Numbered from the stretch's first letter, positions 7,840 to 17,258 are shown. The stretch is DNA of 38,859 nucleotides from an uncultured Clostridia bacterium (GCA_944380885.1 CALWIZ010000024.1:1-38859), one strand, 5' to 3'. Numbers and translations are program-made. The notes: generated from the letters alone by a model not told the origin.

Positions 7840-9135
7840 TTATTCGTCAAGCGCGCATAAATGCTCATACGACTCGCGCCGCACCGCCACATAGTCACGC
7901 TCGCTGTTAAGCATAACTACCGGAGGTCTGCCCACACGGTTGTAGTTTGATGCCATTGAGTAGTTGTAGGCTCCCGTAGTAAGGACGGCTAATATCTCGC
8001 CGCGTTTCGGCCTCGGCATCGCCACGTTTTCCTGAATAAGGTCGCCTGATTCACAGCAGCGGCCGGCAACAGTGGCGGTAAAGTCCTTTTTGTCCTCGGC
8101 GCGTGAGGCTAAAATCACGGTATAGGGCGATTCGTAAAGCGTATATCTCGGGTTGTCGGTCATTCCGCCGTCTATCGAGACATAATTTTTGTATCCGGTT
8201 ATCTCTTTTACGCTGCCTACGGTATAAAGGGTCATTCCGGCGTCGCCCACAAGGCTCCTGCCCGGCTCCATCATTATTCTCGGCACGGCGATACCCAAAG
8301 CGGCGCACTGTTTGTTTATAATGTCCGCAACCTCGGCTATCTTGTCCGCATAGCTAATGACCGGGTCCTTTTCGGTGTAGCGCACGCCGAATCCGCCGCC
8401 GAGATTGAGTATATCAGCGGCAAATCCGGTCTCATTTTTCACATCGGCTATAAATTTCAGCATAATTTCCGACGCGTCGGTAAACGGTTTCGACTCAAAC
8501 ACCTGAGAGCCGACATGGCAGTGAAAGCCGATAAGCGTTACATTATTAAGCGCGAGTGCCTTTTTGACAAGTTCGAGCGCCTGTCCTGTCTCAATAGAAA
8601 CGCCGAATTTAGAATCCACCGCTCCGGTGGATATTTTTTTGTGTGTGTGCGGGTCTATTCCGGGGGTAAGCCGCAGAAGTATTTTCTGATTTATCCCGTA
8701 TTCTCCGGCTATTCGGTCAAGAGCAAAAAGCTCGTCTTCACTGTCCACCACAATATATCCGACTTTATTTTCTATCGCGAATTTAAGGTCCCCGTCGCTC
8801 TTGTTGTTGCCGTGGAAAAAGCTGTTTTCCATCGGGAAGCCGGCGCTCGCGGCGGTGTATATCTCGCCGGGTGAGACCACGTCAATGTCTATCCCCTCTT
8901 CCGCCATAATGCGGTATATCTGACGGCAGGAAAACGCCTTGCTCGCAAATTCCGGCAGAGAACCGGCCGGAAAATATTTCTGCATTGCGTTTTTATAGCA
9001 GCGCACGTGCTCTCTTATTTTATTCTCGTCCATAAGGTAAAGGGGCGTACCGTACTTTTCTGCCAGCTCCACGGTATCGTAGCCGGCAAATGTAAGATGT
9101 CCCTTTTCGTTTACTGAAATGTTATCGCAGATCAT
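7840..9135 (-). CDS. lysA: Diaminopimelate decarboxylase
   Basis: A 431-residue PLP enzyme that decarboxylates meso-diaminopimelate to L-lysine, the last step of lysine synthesis. It is a fold-type III alanine-racemase-like barrel. Lys66 in EFASKAFSC is the PLP lysine. HCHVGSQ, the phosphate-binding GGGFGVRY, EPGRSLVGDAG, and the C-terminal RCCESGDLI and GAYNYSMASNYN motifs (the latter with the substrate-site Tyr) are all intact. It is the last gene of dapA-dapF-dapL-lysA, starting 10 bases after dapL ends, and is followed by a strong terminator. Confidence 0.96.
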   Translation of the reverse strand: MICDNISVNEKGHLTFAGYDTVELAEKYGTPLYLMDENKIREHVRCYKNAMQKYFPAGSLPEFASKAFSCRQIYRIMAEEGIDIDVVSPGEIYTAASAGFPMENSFFHGNNKSDGDLKFAIENKVGYIVVDSEDELFALDRIAGEYGINQKILLRLTPGIDPHTHKKISTGAVDSKFGVSIETGQALELVKKALALNNVTLIGFHCHVGSQVFESKPFTDASEIMLKFIADVKNETGFAADILNLGGGFGVRYTEKDPVISYADKIAEVADIINKQCAALGIAVPRIMMEPGRSLVGDAGMTLYTVGSVKEITGYKNYVSIDGGMTDNPRYTLYESPYTVILASRAEDKKDFTATVAGRCCESGDLIQENVAMPRPKRGEILAVLTTGAYNYSMASNYNRVGRPPVVMLNSERDYVAVRRESYEHLCALDE

Positions 9136-9145
9136 TTATGTCCCC

Positions 9146-10333
9146 TCAAAGAAGTTTTTTAAGACGCTGAGCCGCCTTTAAAGTTGATTCGCGGCTGCCG
9201 AATGAGGTCAGGCGGAAGTAGCCTTCGCCGGCGTCGCCGAATCCGGCGCCGGGGGTGCCCACTATCTGTGCCTTTTCAAGCAGGAAATCGAAAAATTCCC
9301 AAGAAGTCATGCCGTTCGGGCACTCAAGCCACAGATATGGCGAATTTTCGCCGCCGGTGAAATAAATTCCCTTTTCCTTTAAAACCTCGGCTATAATGCG
9401 GGCGTTTTCCATATAATACGCTATCGACTCGCGGCACTGCTTCTGACCCTCGTCCGAAAGGGCTGCCTCGGCGGCGCGCTGAACCACATAGGGAACGCCG
9501 TTGAATTTTGTCGCCTGTCTTCTCGACCAGAGGAAGGACAGCTTGTTTTCGCCTACCGTAAGCTCGTCGGGGAATACCGACCACGCGCAGCGGGTACCGG
9601 TAAATCCGGCAGTTTTTGAAAAGCTGCAAATTTCTACCGCACAGGTTTTTGCGCCCTCTATCTCATATACAGAGTGCGGATAATCGCCGCTTATAAACGC
9701 CTCGTAAGCAGAGTCGAAAATTATAAGAGAACCGGTCTCATTAGCGAAATCTATCCACTTTTTAAGCGCGTCGCGTCCGTAAACAGCGCCGGTCGGGTTG
9801 TTTGGCGAGCAGAGGTATATAACATACGGCCTGCGCTCTATGCCGTCGGGCATGGGAAGAAAACCGTTCTCACGGTTTCCGGCTATGAATTTCACCTTAT
9901 GACCGCTCATGATATTGCTGTCAAGATACACCGGATATACCGGATCGGGGATAAGTATCTCATTGTCGCCTAAAATATCCACAATATTGCCGACGTCACT
10001 TTTGGCACCGTCCGACACGAAAATTTCCTCAGAGCTTAAATCAACCGGAAATTTCTTATAGTATTCCGCTATTTTCTCACGCAGGAAATCGTAGCCGTAT
10101 TCCGGAGCGTAGCCTCTGAAAGTAGCGGCGTCGCCCATCTCGTCCGACGCTTTTTTCATCGCCTCCACAACGACAGGTGAAAGCGGCAGGGTCACATCGC
10201 CTATTCCGAGCCGAATAACGTCTGCGTCCGGATTGGCCTCCTTGTAGGCGTTTACACGCTTTGCTATTTCTGAAAAAAGATAGTTCTTTTTCACATTGAA
10301 GTAATTTTCGTTGATTTTGATATTAAGGCTCAT
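9146..10333 (-). CDS. dapL: LL-diaminopimelate aminotransferase
   Basis: A 395-residue fold-type I PLP aminotransferase converting tetrahydrodipicolinate directly to LL-diaminopimelate with glutamate as donor. It bypasses the acyl-blocked route (dapD/E or dapH). LGIGDVTLPL, FRGYAPEYGY, YLCSPNNPTGAVY and ICSFSKTAGFTGTR (PLP Lys about 240) are diagnostic of DapL. I start at ATG 10333 because GGAGTG lies seven bases upstream; this overlaps the dapF stop by 11 bases, so the two are translationally coupled. DapL is typical of Clostridia, some other anaerobes, plants and chlamydiae. Confidence 0.95.
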   Translation of the reverse strand: MSLNIKINENYFNVKKNYLFSEIAKRVNAYKEANPDADVIRLGIGDVTLPLSPVVVEAMKKASDEMGDAATFRGYAPEYGYDFLREKIAEYYKKFPVDLSSEEIFVSDGAKSDVGNIVDILGDNEILIPDPVYPVYLDSNIMSGHKVKFIAGNRENGFLPMPDGIERRPYVIYLCSPNNPTGAVYGRDALKKWIDFANETGSLIIFDSAYEAFISGDYPHSVYEIEGAKTCAVEICSFSKTAGFTGTRCAWSVFPDELTVGENKLSFLWSRRQATKFNGVPYVVQRAAEAALSDEGQKQCRESIAYYMENARIIAEVLKEKGIYFTGGENSPYLWLECPNGMTSWEFFDFLLEKAQIVGTPGAGFGDAGEGYFRLTSFGSRESTLKAAQRLKKLL

Positions 10334-11174
10334 ATTCATACACTCCGTCATAAACTTTTTCCGCCGCGCCCCTCATATATATATGAGAATTTTCGGCATA
10401 TGTTATCATCAAATCGCCGCATTTAAGGTGAACTGTTATCTCGCAGCCCTTATCGCAGTAACCGTTGAGTATTGCCGCCACCGCCGCCGCGCAGGCGCCG
10501 GTGCCGCAGGCGAAGGTCTCGCCGCTGCCCCGCTCCCAGACCCGCATTTCAAGGGTCTTCCGGTCTAACACCCTTATAAACTCGGTGTTTACCTGCTCGG
10601 GGAAAATGGGATTGTATTCAAAATCAGGACCGATTTTTTCAAGGTCAAGCTTTTGCACATCATCACAAAAAATAACGGCATGGGGGTTGCCCATTGAAAC
10701 GGCGGTCATATTGTAAGTTTTTCCCTTTACGTCCACCGGCTCGTTTATCATTCTGTCTCCGTCAAAAATCACCGGGATATCGCGGGGGTTGAGTATCGGC
10801 TCGCCCATATCGACCGTAAGGCTTACCGCCTTGCCGTTTTCAGCGGTTACTTTAAGCGTTTTTATGCCGCTTAAGGTCTCTACCGTCAGAGTGTCCTTAT
10901 GGGCTATGCCTGTATCATAAATGTATTTTCCCACACAGCGTATGCCGTTGCCGCACATCTTTCCCTCGCTGCCGTCAAGGTTGAACATACGCATTTTGGC
11001 GTCGGCAACGTCAGACGGGCAGATGAGTATCACTCCGTCGCTCCCCACGCTCGTTCTGCGGGGAGACATTATTCTGGCAAGGCGCGCGGGGTCGTCTATA
11101 TCCTGCTTAAAGCAGTCAATATATATATAGTCGTTGCCTATGCCGTGCATTTTTGTAAATTCTATTTTTTTCAT
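10323..11174 (-). CDS. dapF: Diaminopimelate epimerase
   Basis: A 283-residue cofactor-free racemase turning LL- into meso-diaminopimelate for LysA and for peptidoglycan. The catalytic cysteine pair is clear: Cys74 in KMCGNGIRC and Cys223 in ETFACGTGAC. FTKMHGIGNDYIYID and MGNPHAVIF are further family motifs. The start at 11174 has AAGGTG six bases upstream; an in-frame ATG nine bases earlier would lie inside that site. It begins 10 bases after the dapA stop and its end overlaps dapL. Confidence 0.95.
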   Translation of the reverse strand: MKKIEFTKMHGIGNDYIYIDCFKQDIDDPARLARIMSPRRTSVGSDGVILICPSDVADAKMRMFNLDGSEGKMCGNGIRCVGKYIYDTGIAHKDTLTVETLSGIKTLKVTAENGKAVSLTVDMGEPILNPRDIPVIFDGDRMINEPVDVKGKTYNMTAVSMGNPHAVIFCDDVQKLDLEKIGPDFEYNPIFPEQVNTEFIRVLDRKTLEMRVWERGSGETFACGTGACAAAVAAILNGYCDKGCEITVHLKCGDLMITYAENSHIYMRGAAEKVYDGVYEYEP

Positions 11175-11184
11175 GCTGCTCACC

Positions 11185-12072
11185 TTAAATGTTTATTCCG
11201 GCTTTGCGCATCTCGGCAACCAGCGCCTCACGGTGAGCCGGCTCCATAGGTGTAAGCGGCAGGCGCAGATAATCCTCGCACCAGCCCATAGCCGCCATGG
11301 CCGCTTTTACCGGAATGGGGTTTACTTCGCTGAACAAGGCGTTTATAAGCGGCAGATACTCAAGCTGCATTTTTGCGGCGCCCTTTACGTCTCCGCTCAG
11401 CATTTTGGCACACATCTCCGACGCCTTCTTCGGCAGAACATTAGAAAGCACTGAAATACAGCCCTTGCCGCCGAGCGACATTATCGGAACCGTCTGGTCG
11501 TCGTTTCCGGAGTAAATATTTATATCGTCTCCGCACAGCGCCGCTATCTCAGCCACGGCGGAAATATTGCCGCCCGCTTCCTTGATTCCCGAAATATTCG
11601 GGTGCTTTGAAAGCTCCTTTACCGTGGCGGGGGCGATGTTCACGCCTGTTCTCGACGGCACATTGTAAAGTATGAGCGGTACCGACGAAACATCGGCAAT
11701 TTTTGTGAACATCTGAATAAGACCGTTTTGGGTTGCCTTGTTGTAGTAAGGCGTTACCACGAGCACGCCGTCAACCCCTGCCTTGCAGGAAAACTCGGTG
11801 AGCGAAAGCGCGTACGCCGTATCGTTCGAGCCGGTTCCGGCAATTATCGGCACACGGTGAGCGGCTCTTTTTACCGCATAGGCTATCGCTTCCCTGTGCT
11901 CCCCGTCGGTAAGAGTGGAGGACTCGCCGGTGGTGCCGCAGATAACAAGCGCGTTTACGCCCTCGTCTATCTGCCAGTCGATAAGCCTGCCGAAAGCCTC
12001 ATAATCGATACCGCTTTCGGTAATAGGAGTAATAAGCGCGGTTGCTATACCCTCAAAAATCGGAGTTTTCAT
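11185..12072 (-). CDS. dapA: 4-hydroxy-tetrahydrodipicolinate synthase
   Basis: A 295-residue TIM-barrel aldolase condensing pyruvate with aspartate semialdehyde, the first committed lysine step. The Schiff-base lysine is Lys164 (ISGIKEAGGN) and the proton-relay Tyr136 is in LILYNVPSRTG. GTTGESSTL binds the pyruvate carboxylate. First gene of the operon, directly behind a lysine riboswitch and its terminator, so the whole pathway segment should be off when lysine is plentiful. dapB (the reductase between DapA and DapL) is not in the window. Confidence 0.96.
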   Translation of the reverse strand: MKTPIFEGIATALITPITESGIDYEAFGRLIDWQIDEGVNALVICGTTGESSTLTDGEHREAIAYAVKRAAHRVPIIAGTGSNDTAYALSLTEFSCKAGVDGVLVVTPYYNKATQNGLIQMFTKIADVSSVPLILYNVPSRTGVNIAPATVKELSKHPNISGIKEAGGNISAVAEIAALCGDDINIYSGNDDQTVPIMSLGGKGCISVLSNVLPKKASEMCAKMLSGDVKGAAKMQLEYLPLINALFSEVNPIPVKAAMAAMGWCEDYLRLPLTPMEPAHREALVAEMRKAGINI

Positions 12073-12103
12073 TTTAACACATTCCTTTTCTTAAAAAATT
12101 GCA

Positions 12104-12131
12104 ATAAAAAATAGCCGATTGCCCGGCTATC
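12104..12131 (-). terminator. Expression-platform terminator of the lysine riboswitch
   Basis: A 7-bp stem, ATAGCCG/CGGCTAT, is followed on the minus strand by a T6 tract. It lies between the aptamer and dapA, as expected for a transcriptional off-switch. Confidence 0.85.
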
Positions 12132-12350
12132 AAAAATCAGAAAACGCGCAACATAAAAATAACGCGCCTTATTCCTCTTTCCGATAGCTCTCCGCAAATG
12201 CGACAGTAAACCGGATGTTATTCCGTTTTACCAGAGCGGCCGCCCGCCGGCAGCCCCTCTTCGGCGGCAGCTCCTTTCGCTTATGACATTATCCTGCCGG
12301 ATTTGACATTCAAAAGCTACTGATAGCGAACCGCGCCTCTATCTTATCGT
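12104..12350 (-). promoter_or_regulatory. Lysine riboswitch (L box) controlling dapA
   Basis: Read on the minus strand the leader contains the lysine-riboswitch core: GATAGAGGCGCGGTT, ATCAGTAG, GCGAAAGGAGCTGCCGCCGAAG-like P4 and internal-loop segment, and GAGAGCTATCGG closing P1 (GATAG with CTATC). The aptamer spans about 12180-12347. The expression platform is the terminator ATAGCCG/CGGCTAT plus a T run at 12104-12131, about 30 bases before the dapA start. Lysine binding should favour termination. Family identity comes from remembered consensus; boundaries are approximate. Confidence 0.92.
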
Positions 12351-12354
12351 TTAG

Positions 12355-12383
12355 ACTTTAACACAAACTTGAGTATTTGTCAA
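12355..12383 (-). promoter_or_regulatory. Promoter of the dapA operon
   Basis: On the minus strand TTGACA (12383-12378), a 17-base spacer and TAAAGT (12360-12355) lie just upstream of the lysine riboswitch. The transcript would start a few bases before the aptamer. Confidence 0.65.
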
Positions 12384-12421
12384 GTATCTGACCCCTATTT
12401 CATTAAAAAAAGCAAAAATGT

Positions 12422-12450
12422 TTGACATATCCGGTATTTTTGCTTACAAT
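12422..12450 (+). promoter_or_regulatory. Promoter of glmS
   Basis: TTGACA (12422-12427), a 17-base spacer and TACAAT (12445-12450), with AT-rich flanks. It lies about 60 bases upstream of the glmS ribozyme and back to back with the dapA promoter. Confidence 0.8.
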
Positions 12451-12509
12451 ATAGTATACGGATATATGTGCCATAAAATAATAAGGAAAGGAAATCCGTT
12501 ATTTTTAAT

Positions 12510-12670
12510 GTAAACTGAAGCGCCGGGACCGTACATATGGCATAGCGGTTGACGAGGACGGGGAGCATCGAAAGATTCGGCGGATGTCCCGCGGCAGGCA
12601 TGTCGTGAACAAGCGTTTAAAACCCGGAAGCAATTCCGGAACAGAGACGTCTTGCTATGTCATAAATATT
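12510..12670 (+). ncRNA. glmS ribozyme (glucosamine-6-phosphate-activated)
   Basis: The conserved core is present in order: GAAGCGCC, GCGGTTGACGAGGACGGGG, ATCGAAAGATTCGGCGGATG and TCCCG. Cleavage is expected between A12519 and G12520 (A|GCGCC). It acts as a self-cleaving RNA using glucosamine-6-phosphate as cofactor; cleavage exposes a 5'-OH that triggers mRNA decay and shuts down glmS. The 3' boundary, including the P3/P4 stems, is approximate. The placement upstream of glmS agrees with the family. Confidence 0.93.
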
Positions 12671-12762
12671 ATAAACGGTATGTACGGAAGGTCGCCGGAG
12701 AAAGACGGATTTTTATATCCGCCTGCTTCGGTTTGTTTTCAGCGCACTCAAAACCAATTCAA

Positions 12763-12798
12763 ACACCTTTCCCCATACCGCGGAAAGGTGTATTTTTT
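12763..12798 (+). promoter_or_regulatory. Terminator-like hairpin abutting the glmS start codon
   Basis: A perfect 10-bp stem, ACACCTTTCC/GGAAAGGTGT (12763-12772 and 12782-12791), is followed by ATTTTTT and immediately by ATG 12799. The only ribosome-site-like sequence, AAAGGTG, is inside the 3' arm. The hairpin could therefore terminate transcription, hide the ribosome site, or both. Confidence 0.65.
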
Positions 12799-14625
12799 AT
12801 GTGCGGAATAGTTGGATTTACAGGAAAAGCACAGGCAGCGGGCTTTCTGCTCGACGGTCTTGAAAGACTCGAATACAGAGGCTACGATTCTGCCGGAATA
12901 GCCGTGCTTAACGGCGGAGTCTTCGGTATTGAAAAAACCACAAAAAGAATTAAAAATCTTATTGAAAAGACTGACGGGGGCAGAAAACTGCCCGGTACGG
13001 ACGGCATCGGTCACACAAGATGGGCAACCCACGGTGCCCCGTCATATGAAAACGCCCACCCGCATACATCATCGTCTGGGAAATTCGCGGTTGTGCATAA
13101 CGGAATAATTGAAAATTACATTCAGCTTAAAGAGGAACTGATGGCGGACGGAGTAACCTTTAAGAGCGAAACCGATACAGAGGTAATACCTCAGCTTATT
13201 GAGAAATATTACAAAGGCGATTTTCCGGACGCGGTTCAGAAGGCGGTCGCAAGGCTTGAGGGGTCATACGCTCTCGGAATACTCTGTACCGACTGTCCGG
13301 GCATGCTTATCGCCGCTAAAAAATTCAGTCCGCTTATAATCGGGCTTGCGAAGAACGCTAATTTTATCGCTTCTGATGTTACCGCGATAGTTTCGCATAC
13401 AAAGGATATTCTCTATATAGAAGACGGCGAGACAGCGGTTATAACTCCGGACAGTGTAAAGCTTTACGCGGCGGATAAAAGCGAGGTCAAAAGAGAAACC
13501 TCTGTAATAAATTGGGACATAGCCGCCGCCGAGAAAAGCGGTTACGACCATTTTATGATGAAAGAGATAATGGAGCAGCCCGCTGCCGTCTCTCAAACAA
13601 TAGACAGCAGGATAAAAGGCAGAGATATAGTTTTTGAGGGATTAAAGCTCGACGGGGAAAAGCTCAAAAACACCGACCGTATAGAAATAGTCGCCTGCGG
13701 CTCGGCTTACCACGCCGGAATGGTTGGCAAATATGTATTTGAGGAGCTGCTGCGGATACCGACAAACGTTGATTACGCCAGCGAGTTCCGTTACCGCAAC
13801 CCGATAATAAACAACAAAACGCTTACCGTGATAATAAGTCAATCGGGCGAGACGGCGGACACCTTGGCGGCACTTAAAGAAGCAAAGCGCCGTGGCTCTC
13901 ACACCCTCGCGATAGTGAATGTGGTAGGCAGCTCTATCGCCAAAGCGGCGGACGATGTTATTTACACCTGGGCGGGGCCTGAAATAGCCGTTGCCACCAC
14001 AAAGGGATATTCTACACAGCTTTCGGTGCTTTATTTGCTGGCTGTATGGGCGGCAAGGCAGCTTAAAAGCGCGGACAGCGAGCGTATCGAGCGGCTGTTT
14101 GACGAGATGACAAAACTCCCTGAGCTTATAGAAAGGGTTATAATGAACGAACCCAAAATAAAGGAAATGGCAAAACAGTGCGGCGACCCGAAGTCATTGT
14201 TCTTTATAGGCAGGAACATTGATTACGCCGTGTCGCTTGAAGCGTCGCTCAAGCTAAAGGAAATATCTTATATACATTCGGAAGCCTACGCCGCAGGCGA
14301 GCTCAAGCACGGCACTATCTCGCTTATCGAGGAGGGCAGAACCGTAATCGCCCTTGCGTGTTATGAGCAGCTGTTTGAAAAGCTGCTTAGCAACATCAAG
14401 GAAGTAAAAGCGCGCGGAGCCAACGTAATTGCCTGCGCGGTTGAGGGACATACCGAGGTTGCCTCCGAGGCGTCGCAGGTCATTTATGTGCCGAGAACCG
14501 ACCCGCTGCTGCTCGCCTCGCTTGAGGTCGTTCCTTTCCAGATTTACGCTTATTATGTGGCACTTTACAAAGGCTGCGACATAGATAAGCCGAGAAATCT
14601 CGCGAAATCGGTCACAGTTGAATAA
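12799..14625 (+). CDS. glmS: Glutamine-fructose-6-phosphate aminotransferase (isomerizing)
   Basis: A 608-residue cytosolic enzyme making glucosamine-6-phosphate from fructose-6-phosphate and glutamine, the entry to peptidoglycan amino sugars. The start must be ATG 12799 because Cys2 ([10 protein letters not shown]) becomes the N-terminal nucleophile of the class II glutaminase; a longer upstream frame would destroy it. GHTRWATHG and HNGIIENY complete that domain. Two SIS sugar-isomerase domains follow ([18 protein letters not shown], then [20 protein letters not shown]), and the C-terminus [13 protein letters not shown] is canonical. Controlled by the ribozyme upstream. Confidence 0.97.
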   Translation: MCGIVGFTGKAQAAGFLLDGLERLEYRGYDSAGIAVLNGGVFGIEKTTKRIKNLIEKTDGGRKLPGTDGIGHTRWATHGAPSYENAHPHTSSSGKFAVVHNGIIENYIQLKEELMADGVTFKSETDTEVIPQLIEKYYKGDFPDAVQKAVARLEGSYALGILCTDCPGMLIAAKKFSPLIIGLAKNANFIASDVTAIVSHTKDILYIEDGETAVITPDSVKLYAADKSEVKRETSVINWDIAAAEKSGYDHFMMKEIMEQPAAVSQTIDSRIKGRDIVFEGLKLDGEKLKNTDRIEIVACGSAYHAGMVGKYVFEELLRIPTNVDYASEFRYRNPIINNKTLTVIISQSGETADTLAALKEAKRRGSHTLAIVNVVGSSIAKAADDVIYTWAGPEIAVATTKGYSTQLSVLYLLAVWAARQLKSADSERIERLFDEMTKLPELIERVIMNEPKIKEMAKQCGDPKSLFFIGRNIDYAVSLEASLKLKEISYIHSEAYAAGELKHGTISLIEEGRTVIALACYEQLFEKLLSNIKEVKARGANVIACAVEGHTEVASEASQVIYVPRTDPLLLASLEVVPFQIYAYYVALYKGCDIDKPRNLAKSVTVE

Positions 14626-14635
14626 AAAATTTAAA

Positions 14636-14674
14636 AAACCGCCTTTTTCGGATAGACAAAAGAGGCGGTTTATT
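14636..14674 (+). terminator. Terminator-like hairpin after glmS
   Basis: AAACCGCCT (14636-14644) pairs with AGGCGGTTT (14663-14671), about 10 bases after the glmS stop, followed by TATTATAT. The loop is long and the T run imperfect. The guaA promoter overlaps its 3' arm. Confidence 0.6.
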
Positions 14675-14681
14675 ATATAAT
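14653..14681 (+). promoter_or_regulatory. Promoter of guaA
   Basis: TAGACA (14653-14658), a 17-base spacer and a perfect TATAAT (14676-14681) lie inside the glmS terminator region, 37 bases before the guaA start codon. Confidence 0.65.
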
Positions 14682-14717
14682 AGTCTGTGTATGTTACGAT
14701 TATCAGCGGAGGGAAAT

Positions 14718-16244
14718 ATGGAGAAAATTCTGGTTCTTGATTTTGGCGGTCAGTACAATCAGCTTATCGCCAGAAGAGTGAGAGAAAATAACGTTTATTC
14801 GGAAATAAGACCTTACACCGTTCCGGTTAAGGAAATAAAGGCTGCAGGTTACAGCGGAATAATCCTTACCGGCGGACCCAACAGCGTTTACGGCGATAAC
14901 GCCGTTCTCTGCGAAAAAGAGCTTTTTGAGCTCGGTATTCCGGTAATGGGTATTTGCTACGGCGCCCAGCTTATGGCGCATATGACCGGCGGCACAGTCG
15001 AAGCCGGCGCCAGCGAATATGGCAAGGTGGAGGTAAAGGTAGATACGGCAAGCCGTCTGTTTGACGGTATACCGGCTAAAACCATCTGCTGGATGAGCCA
15101 TACGGATTACATAAAGCAGGTTCCGGTTGGTTTCAAGATAGTGGGCAAAACCGATGTCTGCCCGGTGGCGGCTATGGAGGACTCAGCTAAAAAGCTGTAT
15201 GCGGTGCAGTTCCACCCCGAGGTAATGCACACACCTTTAGGCTCTCAGATGATAAGGAATTTTATTTATAACGTCTGCGGCTGCAAGGGCGAATGGACGA
15301 TGTCATCCTTCACTACCCGTACGATAGAACAGCTCAAAGCGAAAATAGGCGGTAAAAAGGTGCTTTGCGCGCTTTCGGGCGGTGTTGATTCATCGGTTGC
15401 CGCGCTGCTTCTGCATAGAGCCGTCGGGGACAACCTTACCTGCATTTTTGTTGATCACGGTCTTTTAAGGAAAGACGAGGCAAAGCAGGTAAATGATCTG
15501 TTTCGCGGCACGTACAATATAAATCTGATTTCGGTTGACGCGTCGGAACAGTTCTTAGGTCAGTTAAGAGGTATAACCGATCCCGAGCAGAAGCGCAAGA
15601 TAATAGGCAGAGAGTTTATCCGCGTTTTCGAGGCGGAAGCGAAAAAAATAGGCAAGGTTGATTATCTCGTTCAGGGGACGATATATCCCGACTGTATTGA
15701 GTCGGGCGTGGGTGACGCGGCGCTTATAAAGAGCCATCATAACGTAGGAGGTCTTCCCGACCATGTTGATTTTGATGAGATAATCGAGCCGCTGCGTGAC
15801 CTCTTCAAGGACGAGGTGCGCAAGGTGGGACTGGAGCTTGGTATGCCGGAAAATATGGTATACCGTCAGCCCTTCCCCGGCCCCGGACTCGGAGTGCGCA
15901 TAATAGGCGAGCTGACAAGGGAAAAGATAGCAATTTTGCAGGACGCCGACGCGATTTTTCGCGAGGAAGTAGCCAACGCCGGACTTGACCGCAGCATAGG
16001 CCAGTATTTCGCCGTGCTTACGGATATGCGTTCGGTGGGCGTTATGGGCGACTTCAGGACATACGATTACACCGTTGCGCTCCGCGCAGTGGATACCGGC
16101 GATTTTATGACGGCGGACTGGTCTCGCCTGCCCTATGAGGTACTTGACAACGCCTCCCGCCGCATAGTAAATGAGGTCAAAGGCGTGAACCGTATAGTTT
16201 ACGACATTACCTCAAAACCCCCCGCCACGATCGAGTGGGAATAA
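14718..16244 (+). CDS. guaA: GMP synthase (glutamine-hydrolysing)
   Basis: A 508-residue enzyme converting XMP to GMP with ATP and glutamine. The class I glutaminase has GGPNSVYGD, the nucleophile Cys80 in GICYGAQL and FHPEV; the synthetase has the PP-loop SGGVDSS, and the C-terminal dimerisation domain ends [10 protein letters not shown] start at ATG 14718 (GGAGG six bases before). The 3' end is the integration site of the mobile element: the last codons and stop (GAG TGG GAA TAA) are part of the 14-bp repeat, so the gene stays intact after insertion. Confidence 0.97.
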   Translation: MEKILVLDFGGQYNQLIARRVRENNVYSEIRPYTVPVKEIKAAGYSGIILTGGPNSVYGDNAVLCEKELFELGIPVMGICYGAQLMAHMTGGTVEAGASEYGKVEVKVDTASRLFDGIPAKTICWMSHTDYIKQVPVGFKIVGKTDVCPVAAMEDSAKKLYAVQFHPEVMHTPLGSQMIRNFIYNVCGCKGEWTMSSFTTRTIEQLKAKIGGKKVLCALSGGVDSSVAALLLHRAVGDNLTCIFVDHGLLRKDEAKQVNDLFRGTYNINLISVDASEQFLGQLRGITDPEQKRKIIGREFIRVFEAEAKKIGKVDYLVQGTIYPDCIESGVGDAALIKSHHNVGGLPDHVDFDEIIEPLRDLFKDEVRKVGLELGMPENMVYRQPFPGPGLGVRIIGELTREKIAILQDADAIFREEVANAGLDRSIGQYFAVLTDMRSVGVMGDFRTYDYTVALRAVDTGDFMTADWSRLPYEVLDNASRRIVNEVKGVNRIVYDITSKPPATIEWE

Positions 16245-16246
16245 AT
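16233..16246. repeat. Left attachment site of element 1 (att core in guaA)
   Basis: GAGTGGGAATAAAT covers the last three codons and stop of guaA plus two bases. The identical 14 bp recurs at 29089-29102, 12,856 bp away, and a tyrosine integrase lies between. The 3' end of guaA is an established hotspot for integrative elements. Confidence 0.88.
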
Positions 16247-16302
16247 CGTAAGGTTTGAAAACCCGCATGAACAAAGGATTTTCAGCTTAAAAATTCCCGA
16301 TT

Positions 16303-16320
16303 TGATAGCAAAATGATAGC
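16303..16320 (+). repeat. Left-end paired TGATAGC repeats (likely integrase arm sites)
   Basis: TGATAGC at 16303-16309 and 16314-16320, same orientation, 11 bp apart (one helical turn). The same heptamer occurs three times just inside the right end. This is the expected arrangement of arm-type sites for an integrase with an N-terminal arm-binding domain. Confidence 0.7.
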
Positions 16321-16386
16321 AGACTGCAAAACGCATTTATTGTACGTTCCCTGCGGTTTGTGGGTACAATTATCTTGATAAATTCT

Positions 16387-16427
16387 AAAAAGGCATTACT
16401 GACTTTTGCAGTCGGTAATGCCTTTTT
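16387..16427. terminator. Bidirectional terminator at the left end of element 1
   Basis: A perfect 13-bp stem, AAAAAGGCATTAC/GTAATGCCTTTTT, extended by GAC/GTC. It lies between guaA (rightward) and the DUF2971 gene (leftward, stop at 16432) and has T or A tracts on both sides, so it can insulate both. Confidence 0.88.
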
Positions 16428-16431
16428 GTGT

Positions 16432-17256
16432 TTATATTAGACCAACCAGGTTACTTTCTCTTAATGTTGCAGATGGGTTGAACTTTTCAATGAGATTTTC
16501 AACAATAATTCTGCTTCCAGCGCTAATACGAGGACTTAAAGTGATTTCCATATCTGCAAACGCTTCATCAGATATATACATATCGTAATGTGAAAAAGGT
16601 TGTTTTTCTAAACCCAGTTTCATTTTGTTTGCAATGATCTGGAAATCAAGCATTGACTTTTCTACGGGTTGGTTTATATCAAATGGAAGTATATTTAATA
16701 TGTATCGCCATTCGTTTTGGAAACTCCAGTGTAAATTTTTATATTTTCCAAGTTCACCTAATGCAAGTGTGAAACGATCCCCATCTTCCTTTAATATATG
16801 CGGATAAAGCATTTCTGTATCATCTGTATATTCAACCTTACAAAGTAGTTGCCGGTTCATTGCTTGCACAGTGAAAAAGCCTTTAGAAAACATCTCTGAT
16901 AAAGGAATAATGCTTTGCAATGGTTTTCCTCCTGAATTATCAGTAATCGGAGCATTTATCACTTTAGAAAGGTTTTCAGCAGTATTGTTATATATTTTGA
17001 AAGGATTTTTACGAAGTTTAATTCGCACACCAAGATTTAACGAAGCGTACATATTCCACATAGGGATACTTTCGGTAGAATCGTCAGTCCAAGAACTTAT
17101 ATAACAAAACTGGCCGATATTTTTTATATCTGCTGTTTGTTGCTCTTGAAGATCATCCATTTTATCAAGTGAATTAAAGCGGATAGTTCGATTTTTTAAA
17201 ATAAGAGCAAGTACTTCAATGCTTGTGTAATGGTAAAGGTACTCAATATCATCCAT
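16432..17256 (-). CDS. DUF2971-family protein
   Basis: A 274-residue protein with the DUF2971 hallmarks: LYHYTSIEVLALILKNRTIRFNS near the N-terminus, YISSWTDDSTESIPMWNMYA (the SW...MW..Y block) and a C-terminal NEWRYI segment. The family is of unknown biochemistry and often sits in mobile or defence regions. The gene starts two bases after the stop of the XRE repressor gene, so the two form one leftward operon, made with the element's repressor, i.e. in the integrated state. It could be a constitutive defence or maintenance protein; the function is not shown by sequence. Confidence 0.75.
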   Translation of the reverse strand: MDDIEYLYHYTSIEVLALILKNRTIRFNSLDKMDDLQEQQTADIKNIGQFCYISSWTDDSTESIPMWNMYASLNLGVRIKLRKNPFKIYNNTAENLSKVINAPITDNSGGKPLQSIIPLSEMFSKGFFTVQAMNRQLLCKVEYTDDTEMLYPHILKEDGDRFTLALGELGKYKNLHWSFQNEWRYILNILPFDINQPVEKSMLDFQIIANKMKLGLEKQPFSHYDMYISDEAFADMEITLSPRISAGSRIIVENLIEKFNPSATLRESNLVGLI

Positions 17257-17258
17257 AG

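Noticed and set aside
7661..7894. Possible peptide encoded by the small-RNA candidate
   Set aside because: It starts from a non-ATG codon without ribosome site and reads through two strong terminators.
14682..14717. Purine or PreQ1 riboswitch in front of guaA
   Set aside because: Only about 36 bases separate the promoter from the start codon; no aptamer fits.
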